Shown piece by piece: positions 36,926 to 49,876 of a stretch of 64,000 nt of DNA. Source of the DNA: Ricinus communis (taxonomy: Eukaryota > Streptophyta > Magnoliopsida > Malpighiales > Euphorbiaceae). Made by a program: the position numbers and the translations under genes. Positions within the stretch are counted from its first letter, which is position 1. Every line of letters begins with the position of its first letter. The notes under the pieces were generated by a model that did no database searches, had not been told where the DNA came from, and saw only the letters and a program-made list of their open reading frames with translations. The stretch is from contig NC_063263.1 of assembly GCF_019578655.1 (NCBI RefSeq), forward strand, positions 7,450,001 to 7,514,000, written 5' to 3'.

Positions 36926-39204
36926 ATTTTATTAATTTTTTATTAATTTATTAATTAATAAGTTAGTTAAATACTGATTCTATAATAAATTTTTATTATG
37001 TATAAAACTCACAAGCACACATATTATGAATTATAGTATAAAGAGTTATCATTCCCTCGAGGACTGTATATCAAGTATTAACCTTACTACTTATAGTCCT
37101 AGCTAGCAAATAGAATAAAGGTGATTAAGTAAATAAAATATGAATCTAAATAATTAAAAATATAAGAAAAATCAATAATTAAATTTAGATGTAGGCTTAG
37201 TTTCACTATTTCAATTAAATCATGAATATTTAGATTATTAAATACCATAATTTCAAATAAGGGTAATTGTTCTAAAATATCTAAAGATTCTCTCTAACTT
37301 TTATACCCATAAGCAAAAGAAACACGTATGCTTCTTCCTCTAAAATGCCGATTCAAAAATAAAAAATCACAGCACAACTAATCGTAGCAAAGAACATACA
37401 AAATTAGTAGCAAAAACAATGATTATAGCGTTAAATGACAATCCATTGAAACAAAAAAAAAAAAACAACAATTAATATTGCAATAAGACGACAGTAGAAT
37501 CATAAAAAACTAGCAATGAACAACAAAAAGAAGAACTCGAACAATAACATAATCACCAGTAAGGATATATCTATGAGATTATTTTTATAATCTCGTAAAA
37601 AAATAGATTGAAAATCTTTGTTTCATGGATTATCAAGAAGATTTGTTTTGAATTTTTAGATTTCTAAGATTTTGTGTTGGTTTAAATCCTATAAAATTTA
37701 AATACAGATTTCATATCAAGTTTATTTCGAGTATAAGTAGAGTATATTTAACTTAAAATCAAACAGATTTATAAATTTAATAGTATAGAATATATTATGG
37801 GTATATTATGAGTATCTACTACCAATACTAAATTTATTAGAAAATATATATATTTGATGAACAAATATTATAGATTCTTATAAATAATTTTAACCGCTCA
37901 TAATAGCATTAACTAATTATATAAACTATTTAGTTACACGCATTTTAATTCATGAAATTGAATCTAAAAGTTATCCCAATTAAATGTCATTTGCATCAAA
38001 GTCTATATATCTTATATTTTCTTACCGACGTCCATTGTAGCGAAGAAAAATAGATAATATATATGACTAATTATCTAAAAATTCTCCAACTTTTAAGCTT
38101 TTAATAATTTTAACTAATACTTACAACTTTTTCTTAAAAAACACCAAAATCTTACTTTTTCCTAAAATATAATTCGGCAACCACTTGTGGTGATTTTTGC
38201 TGACTGGGCAATGAGGTGGAAAAAAGGAAAGAAAAAAGAAGAGATGAGTCAGCAACACTCACTTGCTGACTCATCTAAAATGTAAAACGCACCATTGCTG
38301 GGCATATTTTCTATTCGTTTAAGTTTCTTGTCATATCTTTCTGACACTGATAATCAAGCCAACTTGATACAGAACTTCCACGACTTCTTCAATATATATA
38401 TCTTGTTATGCAAATTGTTTACTTATTTTCAACTACTTCCTATACTCCATATTGTAAGTTTATATTGCATCAAGACGTCTCTCTTTACTCAATATCTTCA
38501 CTAGTGCAGACACGTGTGCTTTTTGTGTTAGTTGGCCGCAGGCCTTCTTTAGAGTCTGATCATATTGTGGTTGCTATTCCAAGATCACATGATCCCAGCA
38601 AATTAGTGTCTCAACGTTAAGTGAATCTGTGCCTTCCCTTCCCACTCGTTTTATCTTGTTTGATCTATACGGTCTCGGAATCTTTTAGGTGACCCATATA
38701 AATTCAACCAACAACAAAGAAATGGAAATCCCAGTAGAAAATTACAACAATGTTTGCTCTCATGGACAAGGAATAATTTTCTCACTTATAAGATGGTAGC
38801 TCATGTCTGCAGGTGAAGCCCTTGGAGCTTTGCTTTCCGAGAATCTTGCTCCTATATAAAGCTTTTCATGGGTTTCATTTAAACTTAAGACTCTCTTGGT
38901 CTGGGAGAAAATAAAACTACATGTCGTTTGTCTATTCGCGGTGACTTAAAAGTGACAAGAAAAGTTTTCTTAATCTCAAAACTCGGCGAAAGAAGTTCAT
39001 TTTCGTATAATGGAAAAAATTAACATGTCATTTAGACTAGCAGTCGCTCAAAACTCCAATATTCTAAAAGCCAGCAAATAAGAGAATCTTTTTGAGGATT
39101 TCAGTCATCCTCGTCCTTAGAAATGGATTGTGGAAATCGTCCAACATCTCCGTAGATTTACACTAGACGATATTGCTATCTCCTTCACTTAGATTTCCAG
39201 CAAA
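36926..39204. other. Spacer with a perfect hairpin
   Basis: AT-rich DNA to about 38170. The hairpin at 38243-38275 follows, then about 900 bases of mixed composition with no domain I can assign. Short frames near 38295 and 38408 are not supported. Confidence 0.5.
38243..38275. repeat. Perfect 13-bp inverted repeat with 7-base loop
   Basis: GATGAGTCAGCAA, then CACTCAC, then TTGCTGACTCATC. Each arm contains TGAGTCA/TGACTCA, a GCN4-like bZIP core. Purine-rich DNA lies on the 5' side. Confidence 0.9.
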
Positions 39205-39498
39205 ATGCCCTTTTCAATAAGATCCTTACGGCAGCTACCAACACCAGCTGTCTCTCTACAAAGCGAACCACTCCTGAAGGTACTCACTTCCAAAATCTCA
39301 ACTAATTGAGACTCGTTCACAGTAGACTATCTTGTGCACTCATCTGGATTATCCTTCGAAGCCGCCATCTCAGCTTTTCAAAAAGTAAACTTAGAATCAC
39401 CGAAAAGAGCAGATGCAGTTCTTGCCCTTATGAAAGACCTCTCAGTTATTAGTGTGTCGCCTCTTGACATTTTTAGTGAAACAATTTTAAAGGTATAA
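39205..39498 (+). pseudogene. Truncated mTERF-family gene fragment
   Basis: One frame reads MPFSIRSLRQLPTPAVSL, then a TGA at 39307-39309. After it come DSFTVDYLVHSSGLSFEAAI, SAFQKVNLESPKRADAVLAL and MKDLSV, closing at TAA 39496-39498. The middle part matches the conserved N-terminal start of plant mitochondrial transcription termination factor (mTERF) proteins (DSFTV.YL..SCGLS.E.A.). Those proteins continue for about 300 more residues with mTERF repeats, which are absent here. The in-frame stop and the abrupt end make it a truncated pseudogene. Confidence 0.75.
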
Positions 39499-41187
39499 TA
39501 TAAAATAAACGTTATAACGTATAATCTTTTATCAAATTTAGAATATATTTTTTATTTTTATCAATTTAAGTAACGAATTAAAATAATTTTAATATTTTAA
39601 CTTAACTAAGATTTTGACATTAATATTGTGGTAAATTTTCAGTCAAATACTAAATTTTTCTATTGAGAAATAATTGTTGAATCGTGATATTCTCTCTTTC
39701 AAAAACACCTTAAATTTTGATAGATATTTTTAAGTATATGATTTTTTTGACCAAATACATATTTGTATCTATGAACTTTAGGATTAAAACTCTAACTTTT
39801 AATTTAATTCAACAAACACCTAAACTTATTTTTTTGTAATATTTTATCACTTTTTGACACGTGTCTTCATTCAATTCGACATGTATTGTATAAAGGTGTT
39901 TAAATATTACTAAAAAATAAAATTCAGGTGTATGTTAGATTAAATTGAAAGTTTGAGATATTTAGATATTTAAAAAAATAAATATTAAATATTCATTAAA
40001 TTAAATCAAAAATTTAGGTGTTAAACTGATTAATCAATATAAGTTTTGCACCATAAATATATATTTAGCCCTTCTTTTTTTACAATTTGGCCCTTTTATT
40101 ATTAACTAACATATTTATACTTTATTTTCATCACAAATCAATTATATATTATACACAGTACAAATAAACCATCTATGATAGGATTTTAACATTGTAAGTG
40201 AATATAGCTTTTAAAATTTATAATTATGTAAAAAAAAATTATTAATCATGATATGTTAGAGAAAACATTTACTACTTTTCATTTCTCGAATATGCTTCTG
40301 CAATAGTATATCAAAAAAATTCAAAAATAACATAATCAATATACTTACCACCATCAATTGTAGTAATAAATTATTTTTTAATTGAGCAATTATCTATTAT
40401 TTATAATATAACTTTAACCTTCGTGCTTTGATGCAAACAATGAAGTATCCCTAGAATAAAGAAAACAAATCATGAAACTTTGTAGAGCCGACAAATAATT
40501 AATTTGATATTATATTGTATGTTCAAATTTTTACCTAGCATACTTCTTTCTTATCTGTAAATCTTCAAAAAAGAAATTCACACTGTAATTGTCACCTGAC
40601 ATCAGTGTAGATATTTTGTCATCGTCAATTTGACCATCTTTATTTTAATAAAAATCAAGTGCACAACGAACTTGAGGGTAAAAGATATATATTAGTTATT
40701 TTCTAATTTTCTAATTTTAATTTTAATCTTTTCACTATACCGAGTAAGCTTTACCTGTTTTTTTTCCTAGTTCGTCGGGCCTCCCATGAACCCAAAAACT
40801 ACAATAAAAGATTGGATTGGATCAAATCCTATCTTGATCCTCTACACTACTAGGAGGCTACAGATACCATACATGATAATGCCCTTTCTGAACATCTTCA
40901 AGGAAAAAAACATAGCTAGTTCAACAAATGAAAGTTAACTATAATGACACTGTTATATTCCCAGCATCTGGAATGTAGGAAACCATGATCCATTCCACGC
41001 GATATGCTTCCAAAGAATGCAGTTATGCTGATATAATCTTTTACAATTTCTTAAAATCTACAGGGAAATAAATAAACCATTGCTCAAGGACCATTTAAGT
41101 GTTAGCTCGTGTTGGTTCTACTGGCATCTCCCTGCCAGGCTGCGGGCATAAGATTACTAACCTCCTGACAGAGCAACAGACACTCAG
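39499..41187. other. Spacer and 3' flank of the FRA10AC1 gene
   Basis: No coding frame was recognised. AT-rich, with the last few hundred bases likely to be FRA10AC1 3'UTR on the minus strand. Confidence 0.5.
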
Positions 41188-44100
41188 CTATGGAAACATT
41201 CCCTCCAGATATTCGTCGAAGTTTTCATCACTATCAGATTTATGATCATCTTCTGATATCAAAGGCTTTTTACCTATTGAGAAGGAAAAATAAAAAGCAT
41301 ATAAGTGTAAGCGAAACATTTAAGGTTACAAGAGATTTCAACCAAAAGCGTAATGCTTTAAACGGCCAGGCAGCAATTCAATATCTCAGGTTGCCAGGGG
41401 CTAAGTTGCTATTGTATTTTACTCATGGCCAAAACATATTCTCAATTGGAGCTTCATCGTCTCACGCTTAGTAACAAACAGCCATCTCATGTATCTCCTC
41501 TTTAACTAAACAGATATTAAAAGTAGAGTTTTAGAAGATGAAAGCAGCTAGAACTTGACACAAGTAAAGCCACATCATTTATTTGATGCGACCCACCTCT
41601 CCAATTATGGCACACACGAATAAATGGAAAAAGCTGAGAAAAAGTCTTGAGAAATGGAATTTAGAACACAAAGACTCAAGCAAAAAAACCATAAGTATGC
41701 CGCCATATTATAAGACAGTCAACTTACAAACAAAAAATGTAATCAAAGTAAATATTAGTGGTGATCCACAAACCTTTTTTTCTCTTATTTTTGCTCTTTT
41801 CATCATCTGAATCAACATTACTACTTAATCGCTCCCTGAGAGTATACCATTAGTTAGCCTCTATACAGGCATCACACTTTACACATTACAGCATGGTTTA
41901 TCAATAAAATAGTATCTAGTCCATACCTCTTTCTCTTTATCTCTTCCTTCTCTCTTCTCTCTAACCTTTGCTTTTCTTTCCTATTTTTGTAGTTAAGCTT
42001 TTCAGCGCATCTATTCAGAATCAATCAACATAAAGAATTTCAGTTAAACAGCTATAAAAAACCAACAATAAGGAATTGCAACTCTAAGGGAATGAAAGTG
42101 AAGATGTCTTTTTGTGTTGTGATGCTCTCATTCCTCTTAGGAATTGTAAATTATAGATCACCAAGAAATTATGTATTAATGGCAATTCTATATTACTATA
42201 GTGTCCCCCCAAAACAGTATGACATCCTGCTATTCCACTCCATATCAAAGACTGTATAAAAGCGCAAAAGACATTTCAAGCTGACAGTACTGATAACTGA
42301 AGAGGACACAATCATGACTGAAGGATGAGAGAACTCCTATTCATTTTTTTTTTAACTGGAAAATAGAAAAAGAAGAAACCCAAAGGACGGAACTGTGTTC
42401 ATAAAAGAAAAGAGCCTTGACCGCATAAATAGCCAAATTCAAAAAAATAAAAAGCACTGAAAAAAATAACTTATAACTTGCACTACTATGTTCAATAAGA
42501 TAGCCTCAGAGGAGCTTCTAGCAGGAGCCTTCTCTAGTCAAAAAAACTAATGGGAACCTAGCTTATGGGCAGAAAAGAGAAAAGCATAAAATTACTGTAG
42601 CTAACAGAACCATTTAACAAAAGAAAGTGACAAAAAAAGGATGCAATGCAATGTGAATGTTAGAACATGCAGACAACTTCTATAGAAGAGTCAAGGAATG
42701 CAATCAACAAAAAGAAAAAAAGAAAAGGATATACACCTCTCATAGTTCAGGTTAGTTTGGTATCATTTTTTTCTTTTGTATTTTATTTATAGAAAATTAA
42801 GAAATGTTTAATGCTTTCTAATTGTTGCTTTCTTGAAACAGTTCATTTTTATTCAATTGTACATAAGAATGTGATGAGAAGTAAAAAAAAAAAAGATCAA
42901 ATGTGGAGGAAAAGTGGAGAGAAAATAGGAATGAAAGGAATTAGTAAATACAAAATAATGTGAGACAACTTAAAGAGAAAAACCAGGAAATAAGAATTAT
43001 AAAAATGATATTTAGTGGTTTATTGAAAATAGATTTTTTTTTTTTTACAATATGTAAAAGATTTTGAAAATAAAAAACAAAAACAATTCTAACAAACACA
43101 TTTTATTTGAAAAATAAATGAAAAACATAAAATAAGAACAATAACAATCGCCTCCCTTAATGTGCATGTATTCATTTAGATGCTAAAAACAGTTGACATT
43201 AGTATAGATAAAAATGAAATACCAAGTCACCTTTTACAAGCTACCAATTTCACAAGGGCTTGCTTATTTTCACCAGCTTCAAAATATGAAAAATTCACCT
43301 GCAGATAGTTGCTAAAACATGTGAAGTATCAACATCAATGAATGGCAAAACCAAGTCATGCATTGTACAAATTCTTAACTGGCATGCTACAGGCTGAATC
43401 CAAGAATAAAGTAAAATCAAAGAGAGAGACATTCCCACTGAGGAGCAAGCCCACATCAGAAAAAAATGGTGCTAAGCTACTTGTTCTTCATAGCGGAAAG
43501 TATGAATGCATACCTCATAGCTTGATAAATCATCTTTGTCATCACAATGTTTGTTACCGCATATGAACTGCCCTGATAGATAGGAATCATAAGTAAATTT
43601 TTGTAATTTCAGACAAATCAGCATTCAGTAGAAGCAGGAGGAGCAGTGCAAAATAAACAAACCACCAGCCATAAAACCAGGGGTTAAACAAGGTTTCCTC
43701 CTCGTTGAGGAAAGGTGCCTTTGTTAATTTGTTTGTTATAAGTTCTTCACACATGTTTGGAAGAGAGCTTGGGCTCTGAATTTGGGGCTTAAACTAGTTA
43801 AACCTTCAAAAGTTTTAGAACTCAAAAGTTCTCGTGCACTTTCCACAATCACATTCAAAAATTAATATAACACACACAAGGGTATTATATTGCTTTACAA
43901 CTTGGCAAATGAAATTATGTTTCCTTGTAGGAAAATACTCACCATAAGAACAGAAGGAAAAAGGGTTCGATAATGCAATCCAACTATGGGCAAATTTCAG
44001 AAACAAAAAATAGCACAATAACATCTTCTATAACAGTAAGTTCATGTTGCATCATGAATGCTTGCAGTGTCATTTCACGAATGCATGCAAGTTTCTTTCT

Positions 44101-46119
44101 TTGCATTTACTGATTTACGGACAATAATCAATATTTTATCCCATGAAATCGAATCAGAGCATTTTTGGAATAACCATTTTTCATCACCAAAAAAAAAACT
44201 TCTTGCTGCTCAAATAGATAATGAAACATCTAAAATAACTGTTTTATCTATTAGGCATGTCTAACAAAGATTATCAGCCAAAGAATAAAAAAAGACATTC
44301 ACCAAACTATCTCTTAACTGACAACAGATTGTAACTTTAAACAATAAATATTACCTTTCCCAGATATAACTTCCTTCTCTGTCCTCCATCTCAAGCCAAT
44401 CTAAAGAAGAACTTTAAAACATCAGGAATTCAATTAAAAGTTACTTACAACATAACTGTTCCTTATTAGGAAGGCTTAGTTTGGTAGCATTGACTACACA
44501 CCATTGACTAATACTCCTCATACCTGGCATGTCTTCAGAGGTTCTGAGTAATGACAAGGGTGTACTAAATAAAGTTAAAAAAGCCCTTTCTTTTTGTGAC
44601 AACAAGTGATGACCTTATATTTGTTATCCAAGTCAAATTGCTGAAATCTCTATAAGTTGTTCCAGATTAATGACATCAAAGCCAATAATGGAATCATGAG
44701 TATTTATATGTAGATGCACAAACATTGTTATGAGAAAAACACATATGCCAATGCCACTTTGATTTACCACATAAAGATTACTCTTCAAGTTTCTCAAAAC
44801 AGGAAAATGACACCGAAATGCAATCCGGACAGGAAAATGATAGACCATAGAAGCATTGCAAATAATAAATAGCTTAAATAACATCATAGTGGTTGGAGAT
44901 GCTTAATTTAATTAAACAGCCCAAAAGTATATGATGAACTGGCTCAAGAACAAATATGTTGTGAGCAACTTGGATTAGATGACCTAATCATTGAATAACC
45001 ACATACCTTGCCACTCTTGTAATGTGACATGTCAGCAATACAATATCTTCAAAAGAGTTCAAAGAAATGGACAAATTTCTCAGGACTTAGAGTATATCCA
45101 ACGAAAATGTGGCAGCCCAGAAACAATCTAGTTTCTAAAACCAGAAAAATAGTATGGAAAAAAGTTCAAAGATAACCAAATAATCTTTTAACAAAGGATA
45201 CTTTTTGAAAAGCTTATCATAGTAACGCTTCACTAGCCTTTGCTCCCAGGATGTATCCATGTCATCTTCCGCAGTACGTATGAACCTTCAAAACATTAAA
45301 GAAGTAATTAATCTAGAATTCCAAGTATCAGATTACAAGGATGACAAACAGACCAACACATTGAAAAGGAACTTCCATCATTAATTTCCATGATTAATTA
45401 AAACCACTTCAATCTTTACCCTTTTCTTAATCTGACACTGAGTATAAGAGCTAAGTTTACAAGCAAATAGCATACACACCCATAGTTATGCAGATGAAAT
45501 ATTTCATAAGTAACAAAATCAACAAATTATTACCTGTATCCTTCTCTTAGGGTATCCTTATCTGTCTTAATCGGCAACTTTAAATTTGTAGAATTTTCTT
45601 TCCCATAGAAACTAACTGCATAATCAAATTACACACACTAAAATTATTCATTCAACAAACTTACACTTGCACACGAAAACTAGCAATTTGGGAAGTCATA
45701 TAAACAAATGTAAGGATGATTGTAGCCCCATTCTTATCTTAGTAGAAGAGATTGTTCACCATCCCTCATTTTCTTTAGGACATGAAAAAACAGGATTCCA
45801 CAAATATAAATCTCATTATTTGCTTAATTCCCTGTATGTCCACATTTCAAAATATTACATAGCAAAAAAAAAAAAAAAAGCAATCTTTTAGTCTTAACTA
45901 GGTAAAAGGTACCGTAATCGTTCAAGAATTTCTTGTGGCGATCATAAGCGTTGAGGCCCCGAATATAAGATTGGTATTGCCTGTAAAAAATGCACTTTAA
46001 TAAAAAAAAAAATTTGCCATTGAAGATGAGAAAGAGAAAAGGAAAAGGGGTTTTAGAAGTTACTGTTTTCTCTCTTCTTTGTCGTAGATTGTAGATTTTA
46101 GAGACCCAAAAGAGGCCAT
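41188..46119 (-). CDS. FRA10AC1: FRA10AC1 homologue
   Basis: Nuclear protein conserved from plants to animals and linked in other systems to spliceosomal particles. Eleven exons: 46119-46064, 45980-45913, 45615-45534, 45285-45202, 45046-45007, 44400-44355, 43572-43514, 43298-43231, 42010-41927, 41835-41774 and 41273-41188, giving 244 aa. The start MASFGSLKSTIYDKEERKQ leads into IRGLNAYDRHKKFLNDY and the conserved core with REGYRFIRTAEDD, WEQRLVKRYYDKLFK, YCIADMSHYKSGKIGLRWR and EKEVISGKGQFICGNKHC. The C-terminus is a long run of basic and acidic residues (KEKQRLERREKEEIKRKRER) ending DEYLEGMFP. Cysteine pairs in ICGNKHC and the LVACKRC segment could bind zinc; that is inference. Intron 8 (43230-42011) is 1,220 bases. 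Confidence 0.92.
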
Positions 46120-49100
46120 CTTTTTTCTCTCTGTTTCGGTACGCAAACCCTTGCCTTGTTTTGGCTTTTTAAATATTGAAATTGGAGAAATCACTACTGT
46201 AGAGTCTTTTTCATTTCAATTTGCAGAAACTGCAAACTGTAGTATGTAATCTTGCTCCGTGTATACCAGCCGTTGGGCTAAATCCATTATATAGGCAAAA
46301 TCCATTGCTAATTAATTGAATTTTTCAGTTTTATTGAGTTTTTAAATTGTTATTTATTATTTAGTTTTACTCATTAAAATTTAAAATCTGTATTTATTGT
46401 AGCTTTCTTTTCAATAACTTTTTTATTTATTAATTATAGAAAAAAACTAAATACTATATTAGAATAGTTATTATATTTATATTAAATTAGTATCAATACA
46501 AAATATTTAATATATATACGCTATTAATTACATAGTTTATGTTATAAATTATAATACTTTTAAAAAAATCACTAATCTAATTAACATATAAGGTATAATG
46601 AGTTTAGTTTTAAAATATGGCTATACAATTAATTCATAAATAAATAACATATAATTTATTCATAAAGCGTTTAATTAAAATTTTATACAAAATGCGTGTG
46701 CTAAACTAGTTTTATTAATAACAATGAACCACAAGACAAACAATCACATGGAATGCACATGAGTGAAAAACTAATTAATTTAAAAATTATTTTTAACAAA
46801 TTTTTTTTCTCAGATATTTGTTTGAATATTCTAATAAGTTTTTAATTTATGTTATTTTTATTATTAGACTTTTAAGAGATTTTCTAATTTATTATTATTT
46901 TTTAAAATATCTTAAATATCACATTTTATCTCCTTTTAAAAAAGAAAGAAAGTCTCTCTTTTATTTTTTAGGAATAATATATTCTTTCATTACTTATTTT
47001 ATTTAACTAAAAATTAAATAATTATAAAAATATACATATGTATTAAGAAAGTATTTATAATTTAATAAAAATGTATATAGAAAGTATTTTCAGAATTATT
47101 CTTAAAATTGACACTCACTCTCAAAGGGTATTGCATCTTACCATCAGGCTAAATTACAGTCAAAGAAAAATTAAAAGAAAAAGAAAAAGAAAAAAAGAGA
47201 TAATTTGAGTGATGCATATCAATTCTATGCCAATTCTACCCTTCTATTTTCTTGCTTAGGGTTGAAGTATCTTCAGGTGGCGACAGATTAATTACTGTAT
47301 ATTATAAGATTACAATAAAAGCATATAAGAGGTAATATTATGGCCATGCTTTCTTCTTCTATGTTATATATATTACCTTTTCTTCAATTCTCTTTCTCTC
47401 TTTATGTAATTTTGAAAAGCATAAGAATATGTGTCTTTTTTGTATTGACCTTTTCCCTCCCCAAAGCAATCTTCTTTTGTTCTTTTGTGTGTTTAAACTT
47501 TTCATTACACGGTACAAGTTTTCTTTATCTTAGGCTTCATTTTATTAATTTGCTATTTTTAATCTTTCTTTTTCTAATTACAATTTTACTAGCAAGAAGG
47601 ACAAAAAAAAAAAAAAACAAAGAGTTTGAGTAATATATTTGGCATGGCATATATATATATATATATTTTAATCAACGATTAAATCAAATTGGCGGAAGGG
47701 ATACAATTATCTCTTTTATTTTTAAAAACCTCATATGTGATATTTTTAAAAATATATATATTACAAGTTGTTTATATGTGCTTTATACGACCATTATTAT
47801 TATTTTGATTATAAAATTAAATTGATAAAATATAATTTAATAAATTTTTAATATTTAATATTAATTTTTAAATATTCTTAATTTCTTAAAGTTTTAAAAT
47901 TTTATTAATATAAAATATAAAAATATTTATTAATTTATTATAATTATTATATAAATTAATATATTAATATAATTGATATTACTATTTTTAGAATTAAAAA
48001 TTTATTATATAATTAAAATATTAATTTAAGATGCTATTTTTAGAATTAGATTTATTATCTAATTACAAAATTATTTATTAATTAATATAATATTAAAATA
48101 TAATTAATATGTTATTTTATGATAAAATTAGTATTATTATCTTATTAATATACTATTTCTTATGATATAATTAGTATCATTATTTTATTATAAAATTATG
48201 TATTAGTTAATATAATATTATAATATAATTAATATACTAGTTTTTAAAATTAGAGTCATTGTTTAATCAGAATGTAACTTATGATTCAATTTAATTATAA
48301 AATTATAAAATTATATATAAATTTGAATCTCATGTGTCAAAAGTAAGAATATATATCAAAATAAAAGCTTTGTGTGTCAAAAATTAAGTATACAAGTCAA
48401 AAAAGTTTTAAATCTCATAAATTAATATATATAGATTATTCTTCAAAATTACTAATTGTTTCTTAATTTCTTACTATTTAAGTCAAAATAATTAAAAATC
48501 TTTATACTTTTACATCTAATAAGTTTAGCTTCACCATTCATAAAAATATAAAAATTAATAAACTTAAAGAAAAGGTGAATATGTATCCAGTCTAATTATT
48601 ATATATTTTATATAAAAAATAGGACAATATTAAAAACATATCGAATGTGTCTTTTATATATATTAGATTTTTAATTTAAAAATATTTATTATAAAATAGA
48701 ATTTTAATGCACCTTTTTATTTTTTTAAATATAAAATAAAATAAATTATTTAATTATGTTCATATTTAAAGAATCAAATTTCATTCTCTATCTTGAGTTT
48801 AATGCATTATAAATTCTTATATATTTTACTAATTAATATCTAAGTCATTTTTTTCATTGGCTAGAATTTAGAATATAAATAAGAGAAATCAAAATTACTA
48901 ATATTTATACAGATAATATTAAAATAAATAATAAACTATAAAACAACTAACCAGATTTAAATAGAAATTTTATATGAATCTAACTTTAGAGTTTCAATTA
49001 TACACTTCAAATTTTAGGCTATTGGTTCTTCAATACTTTTTAGTAGAATGATTTTTCTATCTCAGTAAATATTTTAGTTGATTTTGTTGGTTTAATATAT

Positions 49101-49720
49101 ATCCTTAAATCATTATTAATTTTTATTCTCTAACTTCTATTAATGTTGTCTTTAATTTTTTCTTTAAATTTTAGATAATTTTAATATTTTGACTAAATCG
49201 TAAAATAAATATTATAAGATTAGACAAATGCAGCCACCAGTTTTTAAATATACTGATGAAAGTCGATTTTTAAAATTTTTAATATTATATTTAGTGTTTA
49301 AAAATTGATACTTAATTTTTCAGTACTCAATTATCAGTTTTACCAAACATCATCCTAAATATATGTCTTAGACTATTAATTTAACAGCAAAAGTCTATTG
49401 TTTAATTTAATTTAATGATGTAAAATTAATTTTAATCCGAGTTAAATAATCAGGCAATATTTAGAAATTTAATCCAATTATATGATGAAAAAGAAAGTAG
49501 AAGATTGCTTTTTCATAATCACAAGAATTTAATCAAATTCCAATCCTTTTCAAAATAGTTTATTTTCTTTCCACAAAACTAACTTCTCTCTCAATCTTCC
49601 AAACAAAGCCTAAGGCAGTAGTAATAGGAAAAAAATAGCAAGGGCAAATCCGGAAAGACAGACAAAAAGTGGAGCAAAAGGGTTTTTGTAGAGTGAAGAC
49701 CTAACCCAATAACTTTTCAT
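46120..49720. other. AT-rich spacer
   Basis: After the FRA10AC1 promoter (about 46120-46300) the DNA is very AT-rich. It includes a TA run (47650-47668) and the repeated units at 48079-48239. A hydrophobic frame at 47340-47633 follows T-rich composition and has no family look. The eIF4A promoter lies in the last few hundred bases. Confidence 0.55.
48079..48239. repeat. AT-rich repeat units, 125-bp offset
   Basis: TTAATATAATATTA followed by ATATAATTAATAT occurs at 48082 and 48207. A related copy in opposite orientation lies at 55068-55112. Confidence 0.6.
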
Positions 49721-49727
49721 TATAAAC
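49721..49727 (+). promoter_or_regulatory. Candidate TATA box of eIF4A
   Basis: TATAAAC is followed about 25-30 bases later by CACTCTCTTCCTCTTC, a pyrimidine-rich leader start typical of plant translation genes. Confidence 0.5.
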
Positions 49728-49802
49728 AATCTCAAGTCACAAGCGCTCACTCTCTTCCTCTTCAAACTCCAAGGCGCAGATCCGAGGAGTTTGGGATTTT
49801 AG

Positions 49803-49811
49803 AAACCCTAA
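49803..49811 (+). promoter_or_regulatory. Telo-box in the eIF4A leader
   Basis: A perfect AAACCCTAA sits in the 5'UTR exon, 66 bases before its donor site. Telo-boxes are a known element of plant translation-factor genes. Confidence 0.6.
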
Positions 49812-49876
49812 TTTTCTCTCTCTACTTCCTATTAGCCCTCAAATCTTCATTCTATCAATCTCTCTCTCACTAGCAG

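Noticed and set aside
47340..47633. 97-codon hydrophobic frame
   Set aside because: Composition follows T-rich DNA. There is no domain, and codon use is unlike the coding exons.
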